A DNA stretch of 38,074 nucleotides. Origin: Isotricha intestinalis. Taxonomy: Eukaryota > Ciliophora > Litostomatea > Vestibuliferida > Isotrichidae. The position numbers and the translations under genes are program-made. Positions within the stretch are counted from its first letter, which is position 1. Every line of letters starts with the position of its first letter. Below, in pieces: positions 10,000-19,265 of this stretch. The stretch spans positions 1 to 38,074 of the forward strand of contig JAJJLU010003688.1 of the NCBI GenBank assembly GCA_023807065.1, given 5' to 3'. Under the pieces are notes generated by a model. That model was not told where the DNA came from. It was given only the letters and a program-made list of their open reading frames with translations, and made no database searches.

Positions 10000-10236
10000 G
10001 TAAAAAAAGTTCCAACTCCCCCCCATAACACAAAGATGACAAAACTTTTTGAAGGGGGTGTTGGAGCAAAAATAAATTTATAATTTGTTCAACTTCAATG
10101 ATTTATTTATTAACAAGTAGATTATAATAAAACTTAATTAAGCTAAATATTTTAGAGGGGGGATTTGGAACGAAAATGAAATTTTATGGCTTAAAAAAAT
10201 TTTAAGGGGGGGAGTTGGAAACTTTTTTTAAGGTAT
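10000..10236. mobile_element. MITE-like inverted-repeat element with G-runs, copy 1
   Basis: The left arm AAAAAAGTTCCAACTCCCCC (about 10002-10024) is mirrored by a right arm GGGGGAGTTGGAAACTTTTT (about 10206-10232). Two further G-run motifs lie inside (GGGGGTGTTGGAGC at 10054 and GGGGGGATTTGGAACG at 10157). There is no coding capacity. The arms, the ~240-bp size and a TA on each side (clearer in copy 2) suggest a non-autonomous Tc1/mariner-type MITE. The G-runs alone could also form a quadruplex. The rest of the spacer (10236-11036) is A/T-rich and I see no gene in it. Confidence 0.5.
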
Positions 10237-11036
10237 ATAATTTAAACTTTATTTCGTTTTTCATAAAAAAATTATTTTTTTGGTTTTTTAGAATCCATTA
10301 ATTGTAATAATTTATCTTTTAGTTTTTTATTAAAATAAAAATTTTCTTATATATAATGAATAAGAATTTAGATGTTTACAAGCTAAAATATTTTTTTTAT
10401 GATTCAATGATTGGTAATATAGCATATAAAAAATAATCAATAAATAATTTTCCTAGTGATTTAATATCCAAATAAAAGCAAAATCAATTTTAAAATTAGA
10501 AAAACTTCTAATTTAAATAATTGTATTTTCTTTCATATTTCATCTATCAATAAGAAAACCAAATTTACTTTTAAAAAAAATGAAATTAATTTAGAATAAA
10601 TATTTTTTATTTATATGGAAATTTTCTGCTATTATAAATATTATACATTATTATAAATTGAGTTTTCCTTTATCTTTTATAAAAATTTCAAGAAATAAAA
10701 CTTTAAAAAAATTCCAAATTTATATCTTTGATATTTAATTAATGTAGGAAATATAAAGTGATTATATTAATGATTAATAAATAATTTTTGTATATTAGAA
10801 TATAAACTAAATGAATAGGAAATAATACTTGAAAATGAAAATAAATAATTATAATTTTTTTTTATTAAATAGAATTTCATTTCTATAAATGATAGAGATC
10901 TCTAGAAATAATTATAATTCATAAATGATAAAGTTAATAATCGTAATTTATTTATTTATAAGAAAAAAAATTAATAAATTATTTATTTTTTAGAAAAAAT
11001 ATATAATTAAAAAGTTAATGATTTTTATATATAAAG

Positions 11037-11169
11037 ATGATATTCAAATTTTATCTACTATTAATTATCTTTATCTTTCCTAATTTCACCGAAAATAAAA
11101 TAAAAATTAAAACAAGGAAAATAAGAACAAAAAAAGAATATCATCCTTTTATAATTAATTTTGATTATC
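11037..11169 (+). pseudogene. Truncated 5' end of the leishmanolysin-like gene
   Basis: The ATG at 11037 gives a signal peptide (MIFKFYLLLIIFIFPNFTEN) and a basic stretch ending EYHPFIINFDY, nearly identical to the start at 29026. The repeat ends here and the frame reaches a stop about seven codons later (QRVYYS-TAA). No metallopeptidase or ligase domain follows, so only the secretory leader survives. Confidence 0.7.
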
Positions 11170-12450
11170 AGAGGGTATATTATTCTTAATTAAATTTTTT
11201 GTTAAAAATTTGACAATTTTGTTTTTTAGGAAATTATAAGTTTATTATGATTAAGTTTTATTTTTATATTTTCATTAAAAATATATATTAATATTCTTTT
11301 TAGACTTTTATAAATTTGACAAAATTATAATTATTCTTTCTTTGAATTAATTGAATTTCTGTTTTAAGAGAGTTTAATATAGTATTTAATTTATTAAAAC
11401 AGGATATAAATTTTATTACAATTTGTTTGAATTCATTATATAATATTTTGTAAACTTGGAAATAGTTTTTAGTTTGGAAAAATTCTTTTTTATCAATGTA
11501 TAAAATCATCAAAAGAGGATTAATCATTTTTTATAATTAAATTCAAACATTTTTAATTAATTTAAATTTTCAATACTTAAGTTAGATAATATAACTTCAA
11601 TTAAAGTAACAGATTAGTTATGCTCCATTTTAAAATGCAAAAAAAAATTAGTATATAAAAAATAAAAATATAAATCCATATTATCATTTATTCATTTATT
11701 TGCTTCTATAATATATTTCTAAAAGAATTATAAAAAATACTTATAATAAAAGTGATAATATAATTCTATTTTATTTGAGGATAATTATAAACCTAAATTT
11801 TTGAAAATATGAATAATAAAACAAAAATATGGAAAAAAATAAGTAATAATTTTTGTCAAAACCAAAATCATCTATTCAAAATTTTCAGAAATTATATATA
11901 AAAAATTCCCTTTATATGATTATTTAAACCATAAAATAAATTTAATTTTAAAGAAAATTGTAAAATATAATAAAATTTAATTGAAATAAAAGATATAATG
12001 ATAATGGTATAATATCCTTTTTTTATAAAATTAATTTTTTTAAAATATAATTTAACTATCGAAATAAATTTACGGTAAAACAACAATATATTCTTAAATA
12101 AAGGTATTTTTAAATAATATAAATTATCTTTATGAAAATGAATTACTTAAATTGAATTAAATCTTTTTTAACAAAAAAAATAAAAAAACTTCAGAAGAAA
12201 AATTTTTATATATTCATTATTAAAAATATTGTTTATTCTTGTTATACATTACCTTATTTATTCTATACAATTTTAAATAATTATTAAAAGTGTTTAAATT
12301 TTTTAAAATTTAAATATTTTTAATCATAAATTTATAAAACCCCTTATGAAGATAATTCTTTCTATACTTTTTTTTCTTTATTTTTCTATATATTACAAAT
12401 ATATAATTAAAATTCTTTTTATTTAATTATTATTTTTTTAACATTTTAAA
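11170..12450. other. A/T-rich intergenic stretch
   Basis: About 1.3 kb of A/T-rich DNA lies between the repeat edge and the WD40 gene. A 75-codon minus-strand open stretch (11300-11527; FQVYKILYNEFKQIVIKFIS) could be a small gene, but it has no recognisable family and such stretches arise by chance at this composition. I see no RNA gene or ordered repeat. Confidence 0.4.
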
Positions 12451-14119
12451 ATGTCAGAAACTAAGGAAAGTCCAAACGAAGAAGAAACATTCGATAAACT
12501 TATAATAAAAGCAAAAGACACAAATGAAATTGAATATTTAATAATATTTGAAGCCTTAACAGATTCAATCGAAATTTCATATACTCAAATAAATAATGAA
12601 TATATTTGTTATAATACTAATTTAAATTTTTATTGACGTTAAAAATAAACATAAATATTTGAAAGGAGCTGAAGATTGTGAAGAAATACTTGAAGCTTTA
12701 AGTTAATTTTTAGACTCAATTAAACTTTTACATGAAGGAAATAAAATAAAAATTATTTTCACTATTGTTTATTTAAAAAAGAAAAGTGAAATTATTTTTG
12801 AATTAAGAAATAAAAGATATTTTCTCAGATGATGAAATTGAAGATGAAAATTCAGAAAAAAAAATTGAGAAATTACAAAAAAAAAAGTAAAAATACTTAC
12901 AATAAGTAATAATGATTTAAATAAAAAAGTATTAAAATTAATTTCAATAAATAAAGACATTAACGATAAATTTGAAAAATCAAAAAAAAGAATAAATCAA
13001 AGAGGAAATTATATTAAAACTTTATTAAAAAATATTAAGACATTAACTAATTCATTATTACCAAACGATAATAATATTATAAATCAAGAAGAACAAATTT
13101 CTAAAAATTCAATATCAAATTTATCTAAAAATGATAGTGAAATAAAAGCAGAATCAAAGATTCAATCAAAAGAATTATTATATAAAACACAAATGAAGTT
13201 AAAAATTGAAGATTATAATAAAGAAAATATAATTTCTTCAAATCATTATAATTATTGTTTTATACAATTAAAAAACAGTAATATTGCAATAGGATTTAAC
13301 TCAGCTTCAATAGGAATTTTTGAAATAAAATACTTTAGTCAATTAATTCAAATTAATTCTCATTCAAAAGATATAAGATGCATTTTAGAATTATCAAATG
13401 GAAATATAATTTCTTGTTCAAATGATAATAATATTATAATAAATAAAATTATTAATGATAAATAACATGAAGAAATTCAAAAAATTGAATGTAATACTTG
13501 TGTATATAAAATAATAGAAATAAATAAATTTTTAGTTTCTTGCAATTGTGAAAGTATTGATATTTGGGTAGAAAATGAAAATAATTTATTTGATTTAGAA
13601 CAAAGAATTGAAATTGGAGAAAATATTTATGGATTATTACAAGTAAGTGAAAAAATATTTGTTGCACATATTGCAATAGAAACTCTTCATTTTTATAATA
13701 TTGATGATTTTTCTTTGGTTAAGGAATTAAATAATATACCAACAAGATTATATAATAATTTAACTTTAATAAATGATGATGTCTTATGTATTGGTTCAAC
13801 TGGGGAATTATTTTTGGTTTCAATTTCTAAAATGGAAATAATTAATGTTATAAAAGTAGAAAAATGTGGAATTGAAAGTTTAACTTTTTTACCTAATAAT
13901 ACTTTATTAACTGGAGTTACTATTAATTATAATAATTTACCTAATTATTGTTTTATTCAATTTAAATTCAATGATGATAATAATGAATTAATTGAAATTT
14001 CAAGGAAAAATAATGTTCATGATTGGACTATATATGATTTAAAATATGTTGTTATTAATGGACAATATAAAATTGCTTCGACTGGAAGTATGGATTGTAA
14101 AGTAAAAATTTGGGGTTAA
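12451..14119 (+). CDS. WD40-repeat protein with coiled-coil N-terminal half, interrupted
   Basis: The start MSETKESPNEEETFDKLIIK follows a long A/T leader. The N-terminal third is helical and charged (KNKHKYLKGAEDCEEILEAL, DDEIEDENSEKKIEKL, LISINKDINDKFEKSKKRIN). From about 13235 a beta-propeller follows: CFIQLKNSNIAIGFNSASIG, IFEIKYFSQLIQINSHSKDI, RCILELSNGNIISCSNDNNI, FLVSCNCESIDIWVENENNL, and at the end KIASTGSMDCKVKIWG then TAA 14117-14119. That last blade with the KIW ending is the natural C-terminus, so TAA terminates here. In-frame TAA also occurs inside, in EALS-TAA-FLDSIK and INDK-TAA-HEEIQKIE (13463-13465), where Gln fits. Slips occur near 12630, 12815, 12890 and 13690. Such propellers act as protein scaffolds; the partner is unknown. 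Confidence 0.65.
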
Positions 14120-14620
14120 ATAGTATATTTAATTTATTTAAATAATAGAAAAACTTATATAAAAAATATTTTGTATTATACTTTCAAAAAAATTGTTTTG
14201 ACAGATTTTTTTCTTTATTATTTATATATATTTATATATAATTTTCTTCATTTTCAATCTCTTCAGTAGAACTAGTTTTAAACTATCTATCATTAAATGA
14301 TTAAGTATAAAATAACTTTATAATTTAATTATTTTTTTATTAATTGGATGATTGGATTTTTCTTTAGTTATCATAAAAATTGTCCTTTAAATCGCTATGA
14401 CAAATATCAATTTTATTATGAATTTAATTTAATACATCTAATATTTGATAATCAAATCTATACATAAATATAATTATAAATTTTCAAATGGTGAATTTAC
14501 TATAAAATTATATAAATCCCTTTCTTTCCCTAATTCCCAATTTTAATAAGAATGTTTTTTAATTTCTATTAAAAAATAAATAAATAATACTCAATTAAAT
14601 AATTATTTACGAGCAAGTAT
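14120..14620. other. Intergenic region between convergent genes
   Basis: About 500 bp of A/T-rich DNA separates the end of the WD40 gene (+) from the end of the minus-strand gene at 14.6-15.26 kb. No coding or RNA signal is seen. Confidence 0.5.
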
Positions 14621-15264
14621 AACACCTCCTCCAGAAGTTAGTAAATCACTAACTTTAGTATCACTTTCATTTGTTTTCTCCTTTCTAATATAATAACCAG
14701 GTTTATCATAAATTAACTAAAATTACAAAGAAATATTTCCTCCTTTTCCATCATGAAATAAGTTATTAATTGTTTCATGCATTTTTTTTACAAATCCTTC
14801 AATTTCTTTACACTCTTCATCTTAATGAAAATCACTAGGATTTGAAGATATAAGTTTCAAAGCAAAATTATGTAATTTTTTATAATATCCTAATTGATAA
14901 GTATTAATTTCATTCAAAAAATTACTGTTTGCATTTCTTACTACATATTCATTATTAGTATTAAAAAAAATATAATGTGTTCCTACTGGTAAAGATATAT
15001 TTTCTGGTAATTTCTCAATTTCTGATTTATATTTATTTTTATATTCATCACTTAAAGCTTTTTCTATTAATTGAATAAGCTTTTCATGACTTTCAATAAG
15101 TAATGGATATCCTTTTTCCCAATCTTGGTCATAATAATTTTCTCTACAAGATCCATTCCAGTATCCCTTATTACCCAACAATTCCAAAAAGTGTGTTGAA
15201 AATCTGTTTCATTGGCTCTTAAATTGATTAAATATTTGAATAAGTTTTTTTCATTTTTTGTCAT
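14615..15264 (-). CDS. Unidentified soluble protein with internal TAA/TAG
   Basis: From MTKNEKNLFKYLINLRANET at 15264 the protein runs, after one slip near 15187, as LLGNKGYWNGSCRENYYDQD, WEKGYPLLIESHEKLIQLIE, NISLPVGTHYIFFNTNNEYV and LGYYKKLHNFALKLISSNPS. It then continues in the same frame through TAA (DFH-TAA-DEECKEIEGFV) and through TAA and TAG (ISL-TAA-F-TAG-LIYDKPG) to GVILARK-TAA. All three internal triplets sit where Gln is plausible, and the downstream part (YIRKEKTNESDTKVSDLLTS) is coherent. I do not recognise the family. It is convergent with the WD40 gene and divergent from the ADP-ribosylglycohydrolase gene, 55 bp away. Confidence 0.55.
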
Positions 15265-15319
15265 AATATTAATAAATTTAAGCGAATTAAAATCAACTAT
15301 TTAATTTAATTAATTTCTA

Positions 15320-16876
15320 ATGAAATATTTTGAAATTCAAAATGAAGAAAGAAACAATAAAAAAAAAGAAACAACAATTAAAAAATCAAAAGTATTATAT
15401 TTTATTATTTTAATAATATTTCCTTTATTAATTATTTATTTTATCCAATATAATAATGATTCAAGTAATTCCACTCCTCAAACATTTATAAAAGACCCAA
15501 ATGACACTAAAAACAAATATACTTTAGAATCAATTAAAAAAAATCCTTATCTTCAAACTAAATACTTATTAAACTTATTTTCTAATCAATCGAATATAAA
15601 TTTTACTCTTTTTGAAAAAAATATAAAAAAACTAAAAGAAAAAATATATTCATTAATTGAAAATAAAAACACAAATAAAGATATATATTTAACTTTATCA
15701 TGTATATACGGAGCTTTTCTTGCAGATTCAATGGGTAGTTTCTGTGAATTTACTTCATTTAATAAAAACAATCATTTATCGATTTTTGATAAAAAATCTT
15801 TAAGAATATTTAAGCCTGGACAAATAACAGATGATTCAGAAATGGCAATGTCACAATCATTTGCAATAATGGATAACAGTAATTATACTCAAATTAATGA
15901 ACATTTACTTTATTATTATTATGTCATTTGGTTTAATTCTCATCCTTTAGATATTGGAATCACTACTCGAAATGCTTTAAAACATTTAAATATTAATGAT
16001 GTTAATATTATTGATAATAATATTTTTTCTGAGACAATTAAAAAAAAAATTTACAATGAAAATTATAAATCTTTAGCAAATGGATTATTAATGAGAATAT
16101 CTCCTATTTTATCTTGGTTTTATATGATAAATAAAAATTATATTATTGAAATCTTAAAATCAAAATCAAATGAAAAGTATTTTGAATTATATAATAAAAT
16201 TTATATTCAAATTTCTAAAGACTCTCAATTAACTCATCCTAATATAGAAAATAGCATTGCTGCTTCAATTTTTATTTTTATGGGATTATGTTCTATGCAA
16301 GATAATATTTCAGGAAATGAAATTTTAGAAATGACAAAAATTTTATTTTCTCATAATCATTTTAATAATAAAAAGAATGAAATTGAATATAAATTATTAT
16401 TATTTTTTAATGATAATTTATCGCAATTTAAAGATAAAAATTTTAAAAAAGAAAATTATTTTGGTAATTTAAGTAATTTAATGGGATATTATATGCATGC
16501 TTTTAATTTAACTTTATATTATTTAAATGTTTTTGATGAACAAAAAAAAAATATGAGTTTAAAAGAAGTTTATAATAATATTATTTTTGATATTTGTGAT
16601 TTTGGAGGAGACACAGATACAAATGCTGCAATTGTCGGAATGGTAATAGGACCTTTAATTGGATTAGAAAATTTAGATAAAAAATATTTTGAAGTTTTTT
16701 TAGATTTTTATTCTAAAAAAAGAATAATTTATACAAATGTTTTAATGTATTATTATATTGAATTTTTAAATAATATTCATAATTTAAAATATAAAGGAAA
16801 TGATGAAAAGTATAATAATGTTAGTTTTAATTTTATTGAAATAATTTTAAATGTTTTAAATAATGAAATAGAATAA
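15320..16876 (+). CDS. Membrane-anchored ADP-ribosylglycohydrolase-family protein
   Basis: This is a 518-residue uninterrupted ORF. After a basic N-terminus there is one hydrophobic segment at residues ~25-43 (VLYFIILIIFPLLIIYFIQ), which predicts a signal anchor with the enzyme domain in the ER/secretory lumen or outside the cell. The domain shows the ADP-ribosylglycohydrolase (ARH/DraG) signatures: GAFLADSMGSFCEF (~130), GQITDDSEMAMS (~170) with the metal-binding TDD, and DFGGDTDTNAAIVGMVIG (~428), the second magnesium-binding motif. Both metal clusters are present, so catalysis is likely: removal of ADP-ribose from protein side chains, or a related N- or O-glycosidic hydrolysis. All Gln codons are CAA. 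It reads to TAA at 16874; the next TGA is about 16 codons on. Confidence 0.85.
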   Translation: MKYFEIQNEERNNKKKETTIKKSKVLYFIILIIFPLLIIYFIQYNNDSSNSTPQTFIKDPNDTKNKYTLESIKKNPYLQTKYLLNLFSNQSNINFTLFEKNIKKLKEKIYSLIENKNTNKDIYLTLSCIYGAFLADSMGSFCEFTSFNKNNHLSIFDKKSLRIFKPGQITDDSEMAMSQSFAIMDNSNYTQINEHLLYYYYVIWFNSHPLDIGITTRNALKHLNINDVNIIDNNIFSETIKKKIYNENYKSLANGLLMRISPILSWFYMINKNYIIEILKSKSNEKYFELYNKIYIQISKDSQLTHPNIENSIAASIFIFMGLCSMQDNISGNEILEMTKILFSHNHFNNKKNEIEYKLLLFFNDNLSQFKDKNFKKENYFGNLSNLMGYYMHAFNLTLYYLNVFDEQKKNMSLKEVYNNIIFDICDFGGDTDTNAAIVGMVIGPLIGLENLDKKYFEVFLDFYSKKRIIYTNVLMYYYIEFLNNIHNLKYKGNDEKYNNVSFNFIEIILNVLNNEIE

Positions 16877-16954
16877 ATAATTATTGAAAAAATGGATAAT
16901 ATTTTTTTGACTTTTTATTGAATATTTTTAATTTTTTTAAATTTATTTTATCAA

Positions 16955-18080
16955 ATGTCAAAAGAATCAATTCAAAGATGACAAAATAATTTTTTCTTAA
17001 GAAATGAAAAATATATTAATAACTTATATATGATAAAAGAAGAAATTATATTTTCAAAAAATATAAATAAAATTTATGCAATTGCAAAGGAGAAAAATTA
17101 TAGTTTAGTAATTAAAAAAAATCCTTAATATTTCCTTAGTTTCAAATCCAAATTTTAAAAAAAGATTAATTTCAACTGTTAAATTAATAGAAGATAATTT
17201 ATTACTTGTTGAAAATTTATGGTTAGAAGAATTAAATAAGGATTTATATAATTTATATATTAGTGAATATACAAAATCAACATATAAATCTCAATTTAAT
17301 TTATTAACTCTTTCATTTTACTTAAATGAAATTAAAGGTATAGAATATTCAATAAATATAAAATCACTTTTAAATATTTTGACAAAATTACATTATTCAT
17401 AAAAAAAAAAACAAATTTCACATTTGAATTTAAATCCTATTTATTTTAGTATAAATTCATATGAAGTATATTTTGGTCCTTAAAACTTTGTGAAAAATCT
17501 TTTAAGGATAATTGTAATTTATAGTATATGAGTCCAGATTATTATATATTAAAAAAGAAATAAATGAAGATTTACAATCTCAAATTTATAATGATATATG
17601 GAGTATTGTTTGTATTTTATATGAAATGTTTTTTGTTGTTTATCCTATTTTTCAAACTTTTTCTTTAATAGAAAAAATGAAAAAAAATTTAGAAATTTTA
17701 GGAGTTATTCTGATGTTGATTATTAGATTAGATAAGAATATTCTATTTTTACAAAGTACTGAACGTAATTTGAAAAATAAAATTAGATTATTAGACTTAA
17801 TAAACAATAAAAACACCAATGAAAATGGAGAAGAACATAATTCAATATTTATAAAAAATAATATATTTAATATATTGAATAGGTGCTTATTATATAATAG
17901 AAAGAATAGAATTTCAATTGATAATTTAATTAAAGAATCGAAGATATTGATGATAGATATATTAAAGAAAAACCAATTAAAAATGGAATAAAAACTATCA
18001 TTAATAGAGAATATTTATTACAAGTTAATGCTCCACTTTTAAATAAATATTTAAATATAAATCTATTTTCTTATATATAA
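16955..18080 (+). CDS. Protein kinase, divergent, interrupted
   Basis: Segments follow kinase order. The N-lobe has NKIYAIAKEKNYSLVIKKNP and VKLIEDNLLLVENLWLEELN. A degenerate catalytic loop, LHYS-TAA-KKKQISHLNLNPIYF, sits where HxDLKPxN is expected. An APE-like motif NL-TAG-YMSPDYY follows, then NDIWSIVCILYEMFF, matching the DVWSLGCILYEM helix F, then RCLLYNRKNRISIDNLIKES, matching the substrate-lobe R-x-s motif, and a tail ending INLFSYI-TAA. The catalytic Asp appears to be Asn, so this may be a pseudokinase. The in-frame TAA and TAG again suit Gln (LQYMSP is usual in kinases). Slips occur near 17125, 17490 and 17945. A first ATG at 16954 meets TGA nine codons on, so the start may be 17030. 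Confidence 0.6.
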
Positions 18081-18256
18081 AAATTATTTTTCTTATCATA
18101 AGTTTTATATATTTAAAATATATTTATTTAAAGTATAATAAATAAAAAAGATTTAATCTTTGAATAATTAAAAACATAAAAAATATTAATTATTTAAAAC
18201 TATACATCATAAACTTGTCAAAAAATCTAACTCCAAAAAAATACAATAACTTCTTT

Positions 18257-18935
18257 TTACTTTATATCTTCCTTTTTCAAAATATCATCTTCCCAAAATC
18301 CTTCTTCTTCTAAATTTTTATCTTTATAATAAAAAACTCCTTTCCCATTTTTTTTTCCATTTTTCCATTCTCCTTTAAAAAAATCTCCATTTTTAAAATA
18401 ATAAATTCCTTTACCACTCTTTTTTCCTTCTTCCCAATGACCATCATATTTATTTCCGCTTTTATAAACAATAATTCCTTTCCCATTTTTTTTACTATTT
18501 TTCCATTCTCCATTATAAACATCTCCATTACCATAATAACAAATTCCATTACCTTCTCTTTTTCCATTTTTCCAATTTCCTTCATATTTATCACCACATT
18601 CATAATAATAAATCCCATTTCCATCAAATTTATCTTCTTTAAAATTTCCTTCGTAAATTTCACCATTTGAATAATAATAAATTCCAAAGCCTTCTGCTTT
18701 ATCATCTTTCCAATTTCCTTCAAATACTTATTATTATTTTTTAATTGCTTCTACTTCACTTATTATTTTCTTGGTTTTAATCCTTCTTCTTCATTATCAT
18801 TTATTAAAATGTTTTAAAGAAAGGCAACTTCTTTTTCTGGTTGTTAAATTTATTTTATTTATTATTCTTCTTAATTTCCAGAATCTATTATTATAGAACG
18901 TTATATATTTTTTTCAATATTTTATTTTTTTCCAT
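18257..18935 (-). CDS. MORN-repeat protein with TAA-rich N-terminus
   Basis: The C-terminal part (18720-18270) is six clean MORN repeats: FEGNWKDDKAEGFGIYYY, YEGNFKEDKFDGNGIYYY, YEGNWKNGKREGNGICYY, YNGEWKNSKKNGKGIIVY, YDGHWEEGKKSGKGIYYF and FKGEWKNGKKNGKGVFYY. MORN arrays bind membranes or scaffold partners, often at cilia or the cell cortex. Upstream, with one-base slips in A-runs at the start and near 18762, the frame gives RSIIIDSGN-x-EE-xx-IK, x-I-x-QPEKEVAFL-x-NIL, INDNEEEG, SEVEAIKK-xxx-VFEGNW, where every x is TAA (three in a row at 18728-18736). Reading TAA as Gln yields an ordinary Gln/Glu-rich leader from the ATG at 18935. All repeat Trp codons are TGG. The end is TAA 18257; read through, the next TGA is 14 codons on. 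Confidence 0.7.
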
Positions 18936-18939
18936 TAAA

Positions 18940-19265
18940 TTAAAATATCTTTTCAATTTATAAACTTTATCTTACTATAGAAAAAAATAATTCTTTTTTA
19001 ATACAAATAAAAAAAAAAATTAAAAATGAATTATGTTTTAAAGTATCACTAAATTATTAATTGATTAATAAAATATTAAATTATAAATTAAAATCTTTAC
19101 TTTATAAAAAATATTGAATTAAATAAAATAACAATAATATTTTTCATATTTTTTTTGAAATAAAAGTTTTTTTAAAAGTTTAAGGATAAATAAATATAGT
19201 TTTATTAAAAAATTATTTTTTATAGTTTTTAATATTTATTTTTATTCTTAAGTTTATCTTGAATC
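18940..19265. other. Intergenic region
   Basis: About 330 bp of almost pure A/T lies between the MORN gene start and the 3' end of the FAM161-like gene. No coding or RNA signal is seen. Confidence 0.5.

Larger units (their letters stand above)
9669..11169 (+). repeat. Long direct repeat, copy 1
   Basis: This ~1.5-kb segment recurs at 27675-29158 in the same orientation. It holds the 3' end of the TLDc gene, an intergenic spacer with a G-rich inverted-repeat element, and the first ~45 codons of a leishmanolysin-like gene. Most of the spacer is base-for-base the same. Differences are mainly single substitutions and small indels, plus a ~10-base gap near the left end and frame damage in the second copy's TLDc end. 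The copies diverge abruptly at 11169 / 29158. Here the TLDc gene runs through the left edge, while the leishmanolysin gene is cut off at the right edge. Confidence 0.9.

Noticed and set aside
10000..10236. Telomere or chromosome end suggested by G-runs
   Set aside because: The runs are few, of unequal spacing, inside inverted arms, and occur twice within the contig.
11892..12960. Minus-strand hydrophobic ORFs at 11892-12086 and 12769-12960
   Set aside because: Phe/Leu-rich readings of A/T runs without family or context; the second is antisense to the WD40 gene.
18310..18723. 137-codon minus ORF rich in Met/Lys/Ile and its + strand partner
   Set aside because: They are shifted readings of the MORN repeats; the frame with YEGNWKNGK units is the real one.
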